NCBI GenBank assembly: GCA_947523045.1
Contig: CANNUR010000186.1
Coordinates: 1 to 6,059, forward strand
DNA from: an uncultured Prosthecobacter sp.
GTDB lineage: Bacteria > Verrucomicrobiota > Verrucomicrobiia > Verrucomicrobiales > Verrucomicrobiaceae
Reading direction: 5' to 3'
Length of the DNA: 6,059 nucleotides
Part shown: positions 1 to 6,059 of the stretch, piece after piece
Layout: every line of letters begins with the position of its first letter
Numbering within the stretch: the first letter of the stretch is position 1
Made by a program: the position numbers and the translations under genes
Notes under the pieces: model-generated
Databases searched by the model: none
What the model saw: the letters and a program-made list of their open reading frames with translations, nothing else
Told to the model about the DNA's origin: nothing

Positions 1-117
1 GCTTGGCACTGCGCGCGCAATTTGTGGCCCTGTTCGTAGAGCGCGATCGATTCGTCGAGCGCCGCTTCTCCACTTTCGAGTTTGCGTACAATCTCTTCAA
101 GCGCCTTGAGCGCCTCT
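1..117 (-). other. XseB-like (exodeoxyribonuclease VII small subunit) segment in frame with the DUF1080/dehydrogenase ORF
   Basis: Codons from 117 down to 3 encode 39 residues beginning [17 protein letters not shown], then [14 protein letters not shown] and RAQCQ. This is the conserved helix-turn-helix core of XseB (PF02609: FEEAL.LEEIV..LESG..LDESI.LYE.G..L...C). XseB is normally a free cytoplasmic protein of about 80 residues that binds XseA to make exonuclease VII, so it has no expected place in an exported dehydrogenase. I see no in-frame ATG, GTG or TTG start just upstream and no stop between the two parts. G+C by my count is 70 of 120 bases over 1-120, against 82 of 120 over 121-240. 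The wording is closest to alphaproteobacterial XseB as I recall it, but that is only an impression. The remaining XseB residues would lie beyond the left edge. Confidence 0.8.
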
Positions 118-2597
118 TCGACGCCGAGTTCTTCGGGGAACTGGGCAAGGCGCAGCAGTTCCTCATCGTTCGGGGCGCGGTCGAGCTGCGGCAGCAGTTT
201 GGCGACACGGGAGGCGCTGGCCTTCGGCTCCAAGGCCAGCGAGGCGAGCACGCGGGCTTCCACCGGCAGCTGTGCGGCGGATTCCGAGTCGAGGAATGGG
301 GCGACGAGGTCGGGGTGACGCTCGAGGAACAGGCGGACGAGGAAGCGCTCGAACTCGCGGTCGTAGGCCTCGCGCACGGGGATCTGTTTCGGGCCGCGGG
401 AGGATGGGGCCAGCGGACCGGGCAGGCTGGGTTGGGCGAAGGCGAGCAGTTCCGGAAGGGTGTCGGCGGTGAGCTGGCGCCCCAGGCGTGTGATCTTGCC
501 AAACGTGGAGTCCGCCAGGTACTCGCGGCCAGCCCAGTGCTCCGTCGGCAGTTGCCCGCGATCCTGCAGTTCCTGCCAGGCCAGATGGGCCCGGCCGAGG
601 GGGGGCTGGTCGAGCATGGCGGTGAGTTCCTCCCGGCTCTGCTTCGTGAAATCCGCCACTTCGGCCTTCGCCGCCATCGGCCGCACCCGCCAGATGCGGC
701 CGCGTGTCTTGTCGCGGTCCGGGTGCGCGCGCGGCACCTCGTTGTGCGAGATGATCTTGTTGTACCAGTCGACGATGTAGAGGCAGCCATCGGGACCGTT
801 GGTCAGGGCGACCGGGCGGAAGAAGGGATCGTCGCAGGTGAGGAGGTCGGGGAGTTGGGCAAGCTTCCAATACGCGCCGTCGCGGTGCATCGCGATCGTC
901 TGGATTTTCGAGGTGATGGGATTGGCGACGGCCATCACGTGGGTGGCTTCGGCGGGAGCCGAAACCCCCTTGGGCGAGAGCGGACCGCTTTCGATCAGCG
1001 CCAGCCCGCTCAAGCCGGTGCCGCCCATGCGGAAGTCGGCCTGCGGGGGGAAGTCGGGCTGATAACTCTTCTTCAGCGCCTCCATGCCGCCGGGGTAATA
1101 GGCGTATTCGTGGAAGGGCATGACCGGGTAGCCGTAGTCGTTGGCCTCCTGGATGAAGGTCTCGCCTTCGCCGGTGATGACGAGGCCCCAGATGTTGTTC
1201 GGGCCGGTGCTGGTGACTTCAAATTCGCTGCCGTCGGGCCGCAGGCGCGCCATGCTGCACTTCGGCCAATCAATGACCTGGTCGCTGCCGGGCTTGCGCA
1301 CCTGGCTGTTGTTAAAGAGACCCTGGGCCATCCAGATCCAGCCGCCGGGCGCCCGCGTGAACTGATGCGGAAACAGGTGCGAGTCCTGCACGCCAAAGCC
1401 GGTGAGCACGACGTCAAAGCTGTCCGCCTTGCCGTCGCCGTTGGTGTCCTTGTAGAGCTTCAGATCGTGGCCGTGCTGCACGTAGCAGGTATCGCCCGCG
1501 CCCCAGGGCAGGATGCCGAGCGGGATGGCGAGGCCGTCGGCGAAAACAGTCGGATTGGTGAGTCCACCCGCGGGGATTTTCCCGTTCAACGACTCGCGCG
1601 GATAGACGAGCACCTTGTCCTTGCCCTTGCCCGCGTACACCGCCTCGGCGGCGGCGGGGTTTTCATTGGCATCAATCGGATACTCCAGCGCCGTCTGCGT
1701 CCACATCCGGCCGCGCTGGTCAAAATAGACGCTGACGAATTTGCCGAGGCCTTCGCTCTCCTGCACGACGAGTTCGATTTCGTAGCCTTCGGGCAGTTTG
1801 AATTTTTGCAGTTGCTCCTGCGCGGTCAGGGCGCTGCCCTGCACGTTGTTGTAGCTGATGTCGCGTTTTGGCGCTGCTTTCTTGGCGGCGGGTTTTGGCG
1901 GCAGCTTCGCCTTCATGCCCTCCAGGCCGCCAATGCTCTGCCAGGTGGGGACGCCGGGCGTGGGCGGCAATTCCTCAATCGTGACGTCCTTGACCTGCAC
2001 GAGGCAGGCGCCGCCGCTGTGCACCTGCGGGGCGATGTGGCCGTCGAGCGCGATGTTTGGATCGGTCTCGGTGTAGTCGATGCAGAGCACGCCGTTGATC
2101 CAGGTGCGCAGGCGTGGGCCCTCGGCGCGAATGACGTAGTCGTTCCAGCCAAAGACATCCACGACCTTGTCCAGCGCCGACTGCTGCTCGGGCGTGGGCG
2201 ACCAGATGACCTTGTTGCGGCGATGCTCATCGTAGATCTTGCCAAACCAGCCGGCGCCACAGTCGATCTGATAACCGCTCATGGCGGTGCCGTCGGGCAC
2301 GGAGCGGATTTGGATGCCGGAGTTGATCATGCCGGTCTTCGGATCGCCACTGCACTTGATTTTGAGCTTCAGCTCGAAGTTCAGGAAGGAGCGCTGCGTG
2401 TGGATGAAGAAGTTTTTGGGGATCTTCTGCGTCGTCGAGCCGCCGGTGATGCAGCCGTCCTCGACGCGCCAGACGGCGGGATCAAACACCCAGCCGTCGA
2501 GTGTCCGGCCGTCGAACAGCGAGACGGGTTCGGAGCGGGCGGGCACGGCGAGAAGGCAGCCGAGGGCCAGGAGGGACGAAAGGCGGTGCATGCGCAT
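1..2597 (-). CDS. Exported DUF1080 / PVC-type membrane-bound dehydrogenase protein, 3' end outside window
   Basis: I translated this frame codon by codon: 865 codons are open from the ATG at 2597 to the left edge. A second in-frame ATG lies at 2591. Residues 1 to about 22 form a signal peptide (basic MRMHR, hydrophobic [15 protein letters not shown], cleavage near ARS/E), which decides the start. Residues 26-210 are a DUF1080 (PF06439, 3-keto-disaccharide hydrolase) jelly-roll domain, opening with [10 protein letters not shown] and carrying [26 protein letters not shown] and [11 protein letters not shown] Lys/Pro/Ala-rich linker (about 228-246) follows. From about residue 263 ([18 protein letters not shown]) comes a PVC-type dehydrogenase beta-propeller like sorbosone dehydrogenase, with [13 protein letters not shown], a calcium-loop-like DTNGDGKAD (384-392), [29 protein letters not shown] and RGRIWRV. 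From about 660 a helical HEAT-like region begins. No CxxCH heme motif is present in the visible part, though relatives usually end with one. Residues 827-865 instead resemble XseB. Inferred role: periplasmic oxidation and hydrolysis of sugars; the substrate is not determinable. Confidence 0.88.
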   Translation of the reverse strand, partial: MRMHRLSSLLALGCLLAVPARSEPVSLFDGRTLDGWVFDPAVWRVEDGCITGGSTTQKIPKNFFIHTQRSFLNFELKLKIKCSGDPKTGMINSGIQIRSVPDGTAMSGYQIDCGAGWFGKIYDEHRRNKVIWSPTPEQQSALDKVVDVFGWNDYVIRAEGPRLRTWINGVLCIDYTETDPNIALDGHIAPQVHSGGACLVQVKDVTIEELPPTPGVPTWQSIGGLEGMKAKLPPKPAAKKAAPKRDISYNNVQGSALTAQEQLQKFKLPEGYEIELVVQESEGLGKFVSVYFDQRGRMWTQTALEYPIDANENPAAAEAVYAGKGKDKVLVYPRESLNGKIPAGGLTNPTVFADGLAIPLGILPWGAGDTCYVQHGHDLKLYKDTNGDGKADSFDVVLTGFGVQDSHLFPHQFTRAPGGWIWMAQGLFNNSQVRKPGSDQVIDWPKCSMARLRPDGSEFEVTSTGPNNIWGLVITGEGETFIQEANDYGYPVMPFHEYAYYPGGMEALKKSYQPDFPPQADFRMGGTGLSGLALIESGPLSPKGVSAPAEATHVMAVANPITSKIQTIAMHRDGAYWKLAQLPDLLTCDDPFFRPVALTNGPDGCLYIVDWYNKIISHNEVPRAHPDRDKTRGRIWRVRPMAAKAEVADFTKQSREELTAMLDQPPLGRAHLAWQELQDRGQLPTEHWAGREYLADSTFGKITRLGRQLTADTLPELLAFAQPSLPGPLAPSSRGPKQIPVREAYDREFERFLVRLFLERHPDLVAPFLDSESAAQLPVEARVLASLALEPKASASRVAKLLPQLDRAPNDEELLRLAQFPEELGVEEALKALEEIVRKLESGEAALDESIALYEQGHKLRAQCQ

Positions 2598-2664
2598 AGA
2601 ACGCCACGGATGCCGGGGGCTTGGCAAGACAACATCCACCGGCACCTGACTGAAACGCACCCGT
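2598..2664 (-). promoter_or_regulatory. 67-base spacer between the AraC-family gene and the DUF1080 gene; no clear signal
   Basis: This is the only gap upstream of the exported protein gene, so any private promoter or AraC-type operator must lie here or inside the 3' end of the regulator gene. I see no good -35/-10 pair, no purine-rich ribosome binding site before the ATG at 2597, and no stem-plus-T-run terminator. The one small symmetry is the 4-1-4 inverted repeat CTTGCCAAG on the minus strand near 2620-2628, too short to call an operator. Confidence 0.25.
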
Positions 2665-3531
2665 TCAGCTTCGGTGGCGGTAGTCCGAGGGCAGGCAGCC
2701 GACCCAGCGCTGGAAGGCGCGGGCGAAGGCGATCGGGCTGCGGTAGCCGACCTGGCGCGCGACAAATTCCTGCTTGTCATCGCTGCGCGTGAGCAGCTGC
2801 TGGGCGGCGCGGATGCGCAGCGAGGTCAGGTGGGCCATGGGGCTGCGGCCGAGTTCCTTCCAGCACAGGCGGCGGAAGTGCTCCTGGCTGACGTGGGCGG
2901 CATGGGCCAGCGAGGCGACCGTCCAGTCCTCGGCCAGCCGCGCTTCCACCTCATCCCAGAGGCGGCGCAAGCGCTCGTCCTTCTGCCAGGGTTTGGCCAG
3001 CCGGCGCAGCTGCAGGTGCAGCAGTTCGATCCAGTGATGCAGGGCATGGCTGTCGCGCGCGCCCAGCCACTCGCCGCGCAGGCCCTGCCAGATGTGGTCG
3101 AACTGGTCGGTGTCGACCTTGAGACGGACCGGTGAGGCGGCGCTCACCAGGGGCGCGACAAAGACCGGCTCGTCGTAGCGGGCCCACAGAAAGCGCCAGC
3201 GTTTGCCTGGCACGGCGTGGAAGGCGTTGACGCCGCGCGGCGGCGCCAGGCAGGCCTGGCCGGCACTCAGGTTCTGCCAGCGACCGTCGAGCAGGACGCG
3301 GCCGGAGCCCTCCAGGCCGACCATGACGAAACTGCCGGCGGGCTGCAGGCGCACGCGCCGGTAGGGATGCCAGGCATCGTCGATGCCGACGCGGGCGAGA
3401 CGGACGGCGGCAAGGGCGGGGCAGTCCGTCGCCTCCAGGCACCAGCGCTGGGTGTGGCTGCCGTCGACGGTGGTCTCGGTCAGAGGCAGTTCTGGCGCAG
3501 GACGGGTCGGGGCGCCGCGTGCAGACTTCAT
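2665..3531 (-). CDS. AraC-family transcriptional regulator
   Basis: This 288-residue protein has the standard AraC/XylS layout. Residues about 25-135 form a cupin-like sensing domain ([36 protein letters not shown]), which in sugar-responsive members binds the effector. Residues about 195-285 form the double helix-turn-helix DNA-binding domain: the first helix pair is [20 protein letters not shown] (204-223), and the second includes [24 protein letters not shown] (split here at VGYRSP), followed by the family signature G-LPSDYR at the C-terminus. I chose the ATG at 3531 because it lies five bases after the stop of the preceding gene and has a minimal GAG upstream. An in-frame ATG at 3552 would add seven residues and overlap that gene by 16 bases. 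The next gene downstream is the exported DUF1080/dehydrogenase protein, 67 bases away, and is the likeliest target. The inducer is unknown; a sugar is inferred from context. Confidence 0.93.
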   Translation of the reverse strand: MKSARGAPTRPAPELPLTETTVDGSHTQRWCLEATDCPALAAVRLARVGIDDAWHPYRRVRLQPAGSFVMVGLEGSGRVLLDGRWQNLSAGQACLAPPRGVNAFHAVPGKRWRFLWARYDEPVFVAPLVSAASPVRLKVDTDQFDHIWQGLRGEWLGARDSHALHHWIELLHLQLRRLAKPWQKDERLRRLWDEVEARLAEDWTVASLAHAAHVSQEHFRRLCWKELGRSPMAHLTSLRIRAAQQLLTRSDDKQEFVARQVGYRSPIAFARAFQRWVGCLPSDYRHRS

Positions 3532-3536
3532 GCCGC

Positions 3537-3914
3537 TCAGTACTGCAGCCATTGGCGCAGCCAGCCGAAGGAGGCCGCCAGGACGGCAACGACGACAGCG
3601 AACTCGAGATAGAGCGCCAGCCGGCGGTTGCGGTCGGCGCGGCGCTGCTGCAGTGGCTTGCGCTGAGCCTTGCGGACACTGCGGTCTGCGGAGCCCAGCG
3701 GCGGCAGGGTGTTGCGGCTGGCAATGCGCTGACGGGTCATCTCGATGGGCGCCTGGGTGATCGCCACCTCAAGGCGGTGAATTTCCGCCTGCAGCTGGCG
3801 CGAGCGGCTGGTAAGATCATGGATGTCATTGCCGGGGGCCGGACGGCTGAGGCTTTCCTTGACCGACTTGCTGCGGCTGGAACGAACGCGTTTGTTGCTG
3901 ACGCTGAAGGCCAT
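3537..3914 (-). CDS. Small basic protein with C-terminal membrane anchor, function unknown
   Basis: I do not recognise this 125-residue protein. The N-terminus (1-25) is rich in Ser, Lys and Arg (SNKRVRSSRSKSVKE). Residues about 33-54 form a short amphipathic helix with coiled-coil spacing (LTSRSRQLQAEIHRLEVAI). Residues 80-98 are strongly basic (RKAQRKPLQQRRADRNRR). One transmembrane helix (about 99-118, LALYLEFAVVVAVLAASFGW) ends only a few residues before the C-terminus, so the body should face the cytoplasm with a tail-anchored topology. The basic stretch just before the helix fits the positive-inside rule. The ATG at 3914 lies 12 bases after the stop of the upstream coiled-coil gene, and the bases before it are pyrimidine-rich (CCTCTCCCGCC), with no Shine-Dalgarno match. 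Close spacing and matching design suggest the two proteins are co-expressed and work together; this is inference. Confidence 0.82.
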   Translation of the reverse strand: MAFSVSNKRVRSSRSKSVKESLSRPAPGNDIHDLTSRSRQLQAEIHRLEVAITQAPIEMTRQRIASRNTLPPLGSADRSVRKAQRKPLQQRRADRNRRLALYLEFAVVVAVLAASFGWLRQWLQY

Positions 3915-3926
3915 GGCGGGAGAGGG

Positions 3927-4592
3927 TTAAAACAGGAGTTTGGCCAGGATCAGGCCGAGGATCAGGGTGATGCTGAGCGGCAGGGTGAAGGCGAAGCCGC
4001 GGCGCAGCCAAGCACGGCTGTCGTCGGCACTGGCGGGGTCGGCGTTGCGGCGGGCGGCAGGCGCGGCACCGGACTCGAGGTTGGCGACGCCGGCCGGCTG
4101 GCTGGCGGCGAGCCGGCGCAGGCCCTTTTCAAAACTGGCTTCCGCCTCCATTAGACTGTTGAGGGCGTGATCGAGCTCCTGCTCGAGCTGGTTGCGGTGC
4201 CAGCGTTCGGGCAGGAAACTGCGCAGCTCATCGAGCCGGGCACGGAAGTCGCGCTGGGCGGCGTTCAGGTCTTCAAGATAATGCCGAGTGCTGTCGAGAT
4301 CCTGATCGATGGCATGGAGGTGCTGTTCCAGCACGCCGGCCAGGCTTTCACGGCCATGGATGAACTGCGCCTGCTTCTGCTTGAGCGTTTCCAGCAAACG
4401 CCGCTCCTGTTCGATCTGTTCCTGCTCCTGGCGCAGCTTGGTGAGACGCTCCTGGGCTTCGCGGACCTGGCGCTCGACGTTTTCACCCTGACGGTCGTCG
4501 TCCGTGAAATCGCCACCGAACTCAGGCGCCTCGTCGAAGCGAAAGACGTGGTCCTGAGCAGGAGCGGCGGAGGGCGGCGGACGGCGCAACAT
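3927..4592 (-). CDS. Coiled-coil protein with C-terminal membrane anchor, function unknown
   Basis: This 221-residue protein has no family I can name. Residues 1-35 are Pro-rich then acidic (FRFDEAPEFGGDFTDDD). Residues about 36-125 and 130-165 are long charged helices with heptad-like spacing (ERLTKLRQEQEQIEQERRLL, then LAGVLEQHLHAIDQDLDS), predicted as coiled coil. An Ala/Pro/Asp-rich linker (166-192) leads to a single transmembrane helix at about 199-219 (FTLPLSITLILGLILAKLLF), flanked by RAWLRR on the inner side. The protein ends right after the helix, giving a tail-anchored form with the coiled coil in the cytoplasm. I chose the ATG at 4592 because the frame upstream of it runs back through the AT-rich spacer and, beyond, antisense-like sequence of the permease frame. 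There is no clear ribosome binding site. It lies 32 bases after the permease stop and 12 before the small anchored-protein gene. Confidence 0.86.
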   Translation of the reverse strand: MLRRPPPSAAPAQDHVFRFDEAPEFGGDFTDDDRQGENVERQVREAQERLTKLRQEQEQIEQERRLLETLKQKQAQFIHGRESLAGVLEQHLHAIDQDLDSTRHYLEDLNAAQRDFRARLDELRSFLPERWHRNQLEQELDHALNSLMEAEASFEKGLRRLAASQPAGVANLESGAAPAARRNADPASADDSRAWLRRGFAFTLPLSITLILGLILAKLLF

Positions 4593-4594
4593 GA

Positions 4595-4619
4595 TTATCG
4601 CTTGATAACTTAGCGATAA
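4595..4619. repeat. Perfect 8-base inverted repeat just upstream of the coiled-coil gene (possible operator)
   Basis: The arms TTATCGCT (4595-4602) and AGCGATAA (4612-4619) are exact reverse complements around a nine-base loop. The loop carries another GATAA at 4604-4608, which can also pair with the left TTATC. There are thus three GATAA boxes, one inverted, with centres 9 and 11 bases apart, close to one helical turn. The element begins three bases upstream of the start codon at 4592. On the coding strand the run of T lies before rather than after the stem, so it is not an intrinsic terminator for the permease. An operator or a 5'-leader hairpin that covers the start codon region are the two plausible readings. 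Confidence 0.55.
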
Positions 4620-4623
4620 AAAT

Positions 4624-4629
4624 ATTATA
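4624..4629 (-). promoter_or_regulatory. Candidate -10 hexamer (TATAAT) in an AT-rich island
   Basis: The minus strand carries an exact TATAAT overlapping the permease stop codon, 31 bases before the coiled-coil gene start. It lies in an island (4591-4670) where I count 24 G/C in 80 bases, against about two-thirds G+C elsewhere. No good -35 hexamer lies 16-18 bases upstream, so this is a weak call. If real, transcription would start near the inverted repeat at 4595-4619 and give the two anchored-protein genes and the AraC gene a promoter of their own. Confidence 0.35.
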
Positions 4630-6059
4630 GTTTTCCAAGGTAATCCAGATGTTTTGTGCGATTTTTTGCAACTCGGAAGGGCAGGGTGCCGAAAAACAAT
4701 GTTAGAAAGAACACCAATAACAGGGCCAAGGCATCCTGCAGCAGGGTGACGGACAGGGGGTGGCCGGTGTTTTGCAGTTTCCAGCGGTAGATTTCCGGCG
4801 CGGCGAGCACGCCGGCGCTGAGCAGGATGTATAGGAAACTGCTGACCAGGCAGAGGGTGCCGCCGAAGCCGGAGATGATGCGCGCGGGATTGGGTTCGCG
4901 GAAGTTGGGCAACCAGGCGCCCAGGCCGAGGGCGAGGGCGTTGAGGCCGTAGCTGATGAGAATGACGGCACCGCCGAAGACGAGGCTGCGCTGCCAGGGC
5001 AGGGCGAGCGTCAGGCAGGAGAGCAGAATGAGCAGGAGTGTCAGCAGGGCCATGGCACTGCTGGCCAGGCGCAGCTTGAGATCCATGATGCGACCCAGCG
5101 ACAGCGGCGACAGGCCGAGGATCCACAGACGCTGGCCTTCCAGACTGATTTGCGGGAAGACAAAACGCGTGGTCAGGGTCGACAGGGCCAGGCAGCAGAC
5201 AAGCAGGTTGAGGTGGCTGATGACCGTGACCCAGAAGGTGCTCTGCAGGTTGTGGCCGAGACGCTGCAGGTTGAGGGTATAGATCAGCAGCAGGCTGAAG
5301 ATGACCAGGCACTGGCCCCACTGCGCCGGCTCGCGCAGGAAAGTGCGCACGTCCTTGGCGAGCAGGGCGCGTTCGGCGCGGCCCGGGCGCGACGGCCGCG
5401 CGGGGGTGGGCCGGCGAAACCAGGGCAGGGTGGCTGCGCTGCCGCGGAACCAGGGCGCGGCGGTCATGATCCGGTGCCAGGCGGGATAAAACAGGCGGGT
5501 GCCAAAGCGGGCGGTGAGGTGCAGGGCCAGCAGGGCGTGGGCGAGCAGGAGCAGCAGGTGAAAGAGCGCGTTGCCCGGCGTGCCACGACCGGCGGCGGCA
5601 AACAGCACCTCGGCCACCCAGGAGCTGGGCAGCAGCGGGTGGGTGCAGATTTCCGAGTGGCGCATGACCGCCTGCAGGCTCGCCACCAGATCGCGCTGGC
5701 CGGGATCCTCGGCGCCGAACCAGGGCCGCAGCAGCACGAAGAGCAGCAGCAGCCCGAGGCCGGCGACCGGCTTCCACCAGGACCGCCGGGCGTGGCGCAC
5801 GAGCAGCAGCAGCAGCCAGGTCGACAGGCAGGCGGCCAGGGCGACCAGGCAGAGCAGGGCGGGCAGGCCGGCGAGATAGAAGGCCGGTCCGGCGTCGTAG
5901 ACCCGGCCCAGCGCGGCCAGCACGGGGGCGCTGAGCACGAGCAGGCCCCAGCTGGCCAGCAGCATGCCCTCCAGGGTTTTCCACAGCACCAGGCTGCTCC
6001 AGGGCAGGGGCAGGGCCACCTGCCAGTCCATGCCGACTCGGCGGAACAGGCCCATGCCG
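4625..6059 (-). CDS. ABC exporter permease subunit of the PF16949 (ABC_tran_2) type, 5' end outside window
   Basis: A polytopic inner-membrane protein with at least ten hydrophobic segments in 476 visible residues, counted from the ATG at 6055: about 31-50, 58-86, 97-110, 161-181, 247-262, 273-296, 331-350, 358-381, 395-420 and 435-458. Family hallmarks as I know them are present: LLAKDVRTFLREPAQWGQ (231-248), FPQISLEGQRLWILGLSPLS (300-319) followed by a Lys-containing helix, and PNFREPNPARIISGFGG (383-399). The frame is open past 6055 to the edge. The first residues (DWQVALPLP) match a region that in relatives follows further N-terminal membrane helices, so the true start is probably upstream and the ATG at 6055 internal. 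Such permeases pair with an ATPase usually encoded just upstream, here outside the window. The substrate is unknown. The last codons run into the AT-rich island. Confidence 0.85.
   Translation of the reverse strand, partial: GMGLFRRVGMDWQVALPLPWSSLVLWKTLEGMLLASWGLLVLSAPVLAALGRVYDAGPAFYLAGLPALLCLVALAACLSTWLLLLLVRHARRSWWKPVAGLGLLLLFVLLRPWFGAEDPGQRDLVASLQAVMRHSEICTHPLLPSSWVAEVLFAAAGRGTPGNALFHLLLLLAHALLALHLTARFGTRLFYPAWHRIMTAAPWFRGSAATLPWFRRPTPARPSRPGRAERALLAKDVRTFLREPAQWGQCLVIFSLLLIYTLNLQRLGHNLQSTFWVTVISHLNLLVCCLALSTLTTRFVFPQISLEGQRLWILGLSPLSLGRIMDLKLRLASSAMALLTLLLILLSCLTLALPWQRSLVFGGAVILISYGLNALALGLGAWLPNFREPNPARIISGFGGTLCLVSSFLYILLSAGVLAAPEIYRWKLQNTGHPLSVTLLQDALALLLVFFLTLFFGTLPFRVAKNRTKHLDYLGKL

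Noticed and set aside
163..870. 235-codon minus-strand frame
   Set aside because: It overlaps the dehydrogenase gene in another frame, and its Pro/Arg-rich product resembles no protein family.
2571..2591. Lipoprotein signal (Cys at residue 14 in LALGC)
   Set aside because: The Cys sits inside the hydrophobic core, with LLAVPA following, and the -3 residue is Ala. An ordinary signal peptide cut near ARS/E fits better.
3..2792. 929-codon open frame on the plus strand
   Set aside because: It is the exact antisense register of the DUF1080/dehydrogenase gene, runs through the spacer into the AraC gene, and its protein has low-complexity Gly/Ala/Val/Arg composition with no recognisable domain. 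The minus frame has a signal peptide and family motifs.
2951..3724. 257-codon minus-strand frame and the 3519-4154 plus-strand frame
   Set aside because: Both lie over the AraC and anchored-protein genes in other frames, and neither shows recognisable motifs, whereas the AraC frame has a complete double helix-turn-helix.
4595..4625. Intrinsic terminator after the permease gene
   Set aside because: The stem has only 3 G/C pairs per arm at best, and on the minus strand the T run precedes the stem instead of following it.
5735..5820. Runs of gcagcagcagcagc resembling a microsatellite
   Set aside because: On the coding strand these are CTG/CTC leucine codons within transmembrane helices of the permease (such as WLLLLLV), so coding for hydrophobic helices explains them.
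3927..5984. 685-codon minus-strand frame beginning MENPGG
   Set aside because: Its first about 460 codons are an out-of-frame reading of the permease gene, rich in Pro, Arg and Ala, and without domains. Only the last 221 codons, from the ATG at 4592, form a sensible protein.

Overview
The window is GC-rich bacterial DNA, roughly two-thirds G+C by eye. It looks like Verrucomicrobiota/PVC-superphylum DNA, possibly Opitutae-like. The taxonomic clue is gene content: a secreted DUF1080 domain joined to a PVC-type membrane-bound dehydrogenase (sorbosone-dehydrogenase-like) domain, next to a PF16949-type ABC exporter permease. This placement is inferred from the families, not from a marker gene.

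All supported genes lie on the minus strand and read from right to left. (1) From the right edge to 4625 is a polytopic ABC exporter permease whose 5' end lies outside the window. (2) 4592-3927 encodes a 221-residue coiled-coil protein with one transmembrane helix at its extreme C-terminus. (3) 3914-3537 encodes a 125-residue protein of the same design: soluble, basic, short coiled coil, C-terminal anchor. (4) 3531 (or 3552) to 2665 encodes an AraC-family regulator. (5) From 2597 to the left edge runs a large exported DUF1080 + dehydrogenase + HEAT-like protein.

The permease and the two C-terminally anchored proteins look like one envelope or transport module. An AT-rich island of about 80 bases separates the permease from the other two; it holds a perfect inverted repeat and a TATAAT hexamer. 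The AraC gene starts within a few bases of (or overlapping) the end of the small anchored-protein gene and sits 67 bases upstream of the carbohydrate-type gene. It is therefore probably transcribed with the envelope genes while being a candidate regulator of the DUF1080 gene.

The main anomaly is at the left edge. The reading frame of the DUF1080/dehydrogenase protein continues, without stop or frameshift, into about 39 residues that match the core of XseB, the exodeoxyribonuclease VII small subunit. These replace the rest of the HEAT region and the C-terminal heme-binding domain usually found in this family. It is either an unusual in-frame gene fusion or, more likely, a chimeric assembly join. 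No rRNA, tRNA, CRISPR array, insertion sequence or convincing terminator was found.
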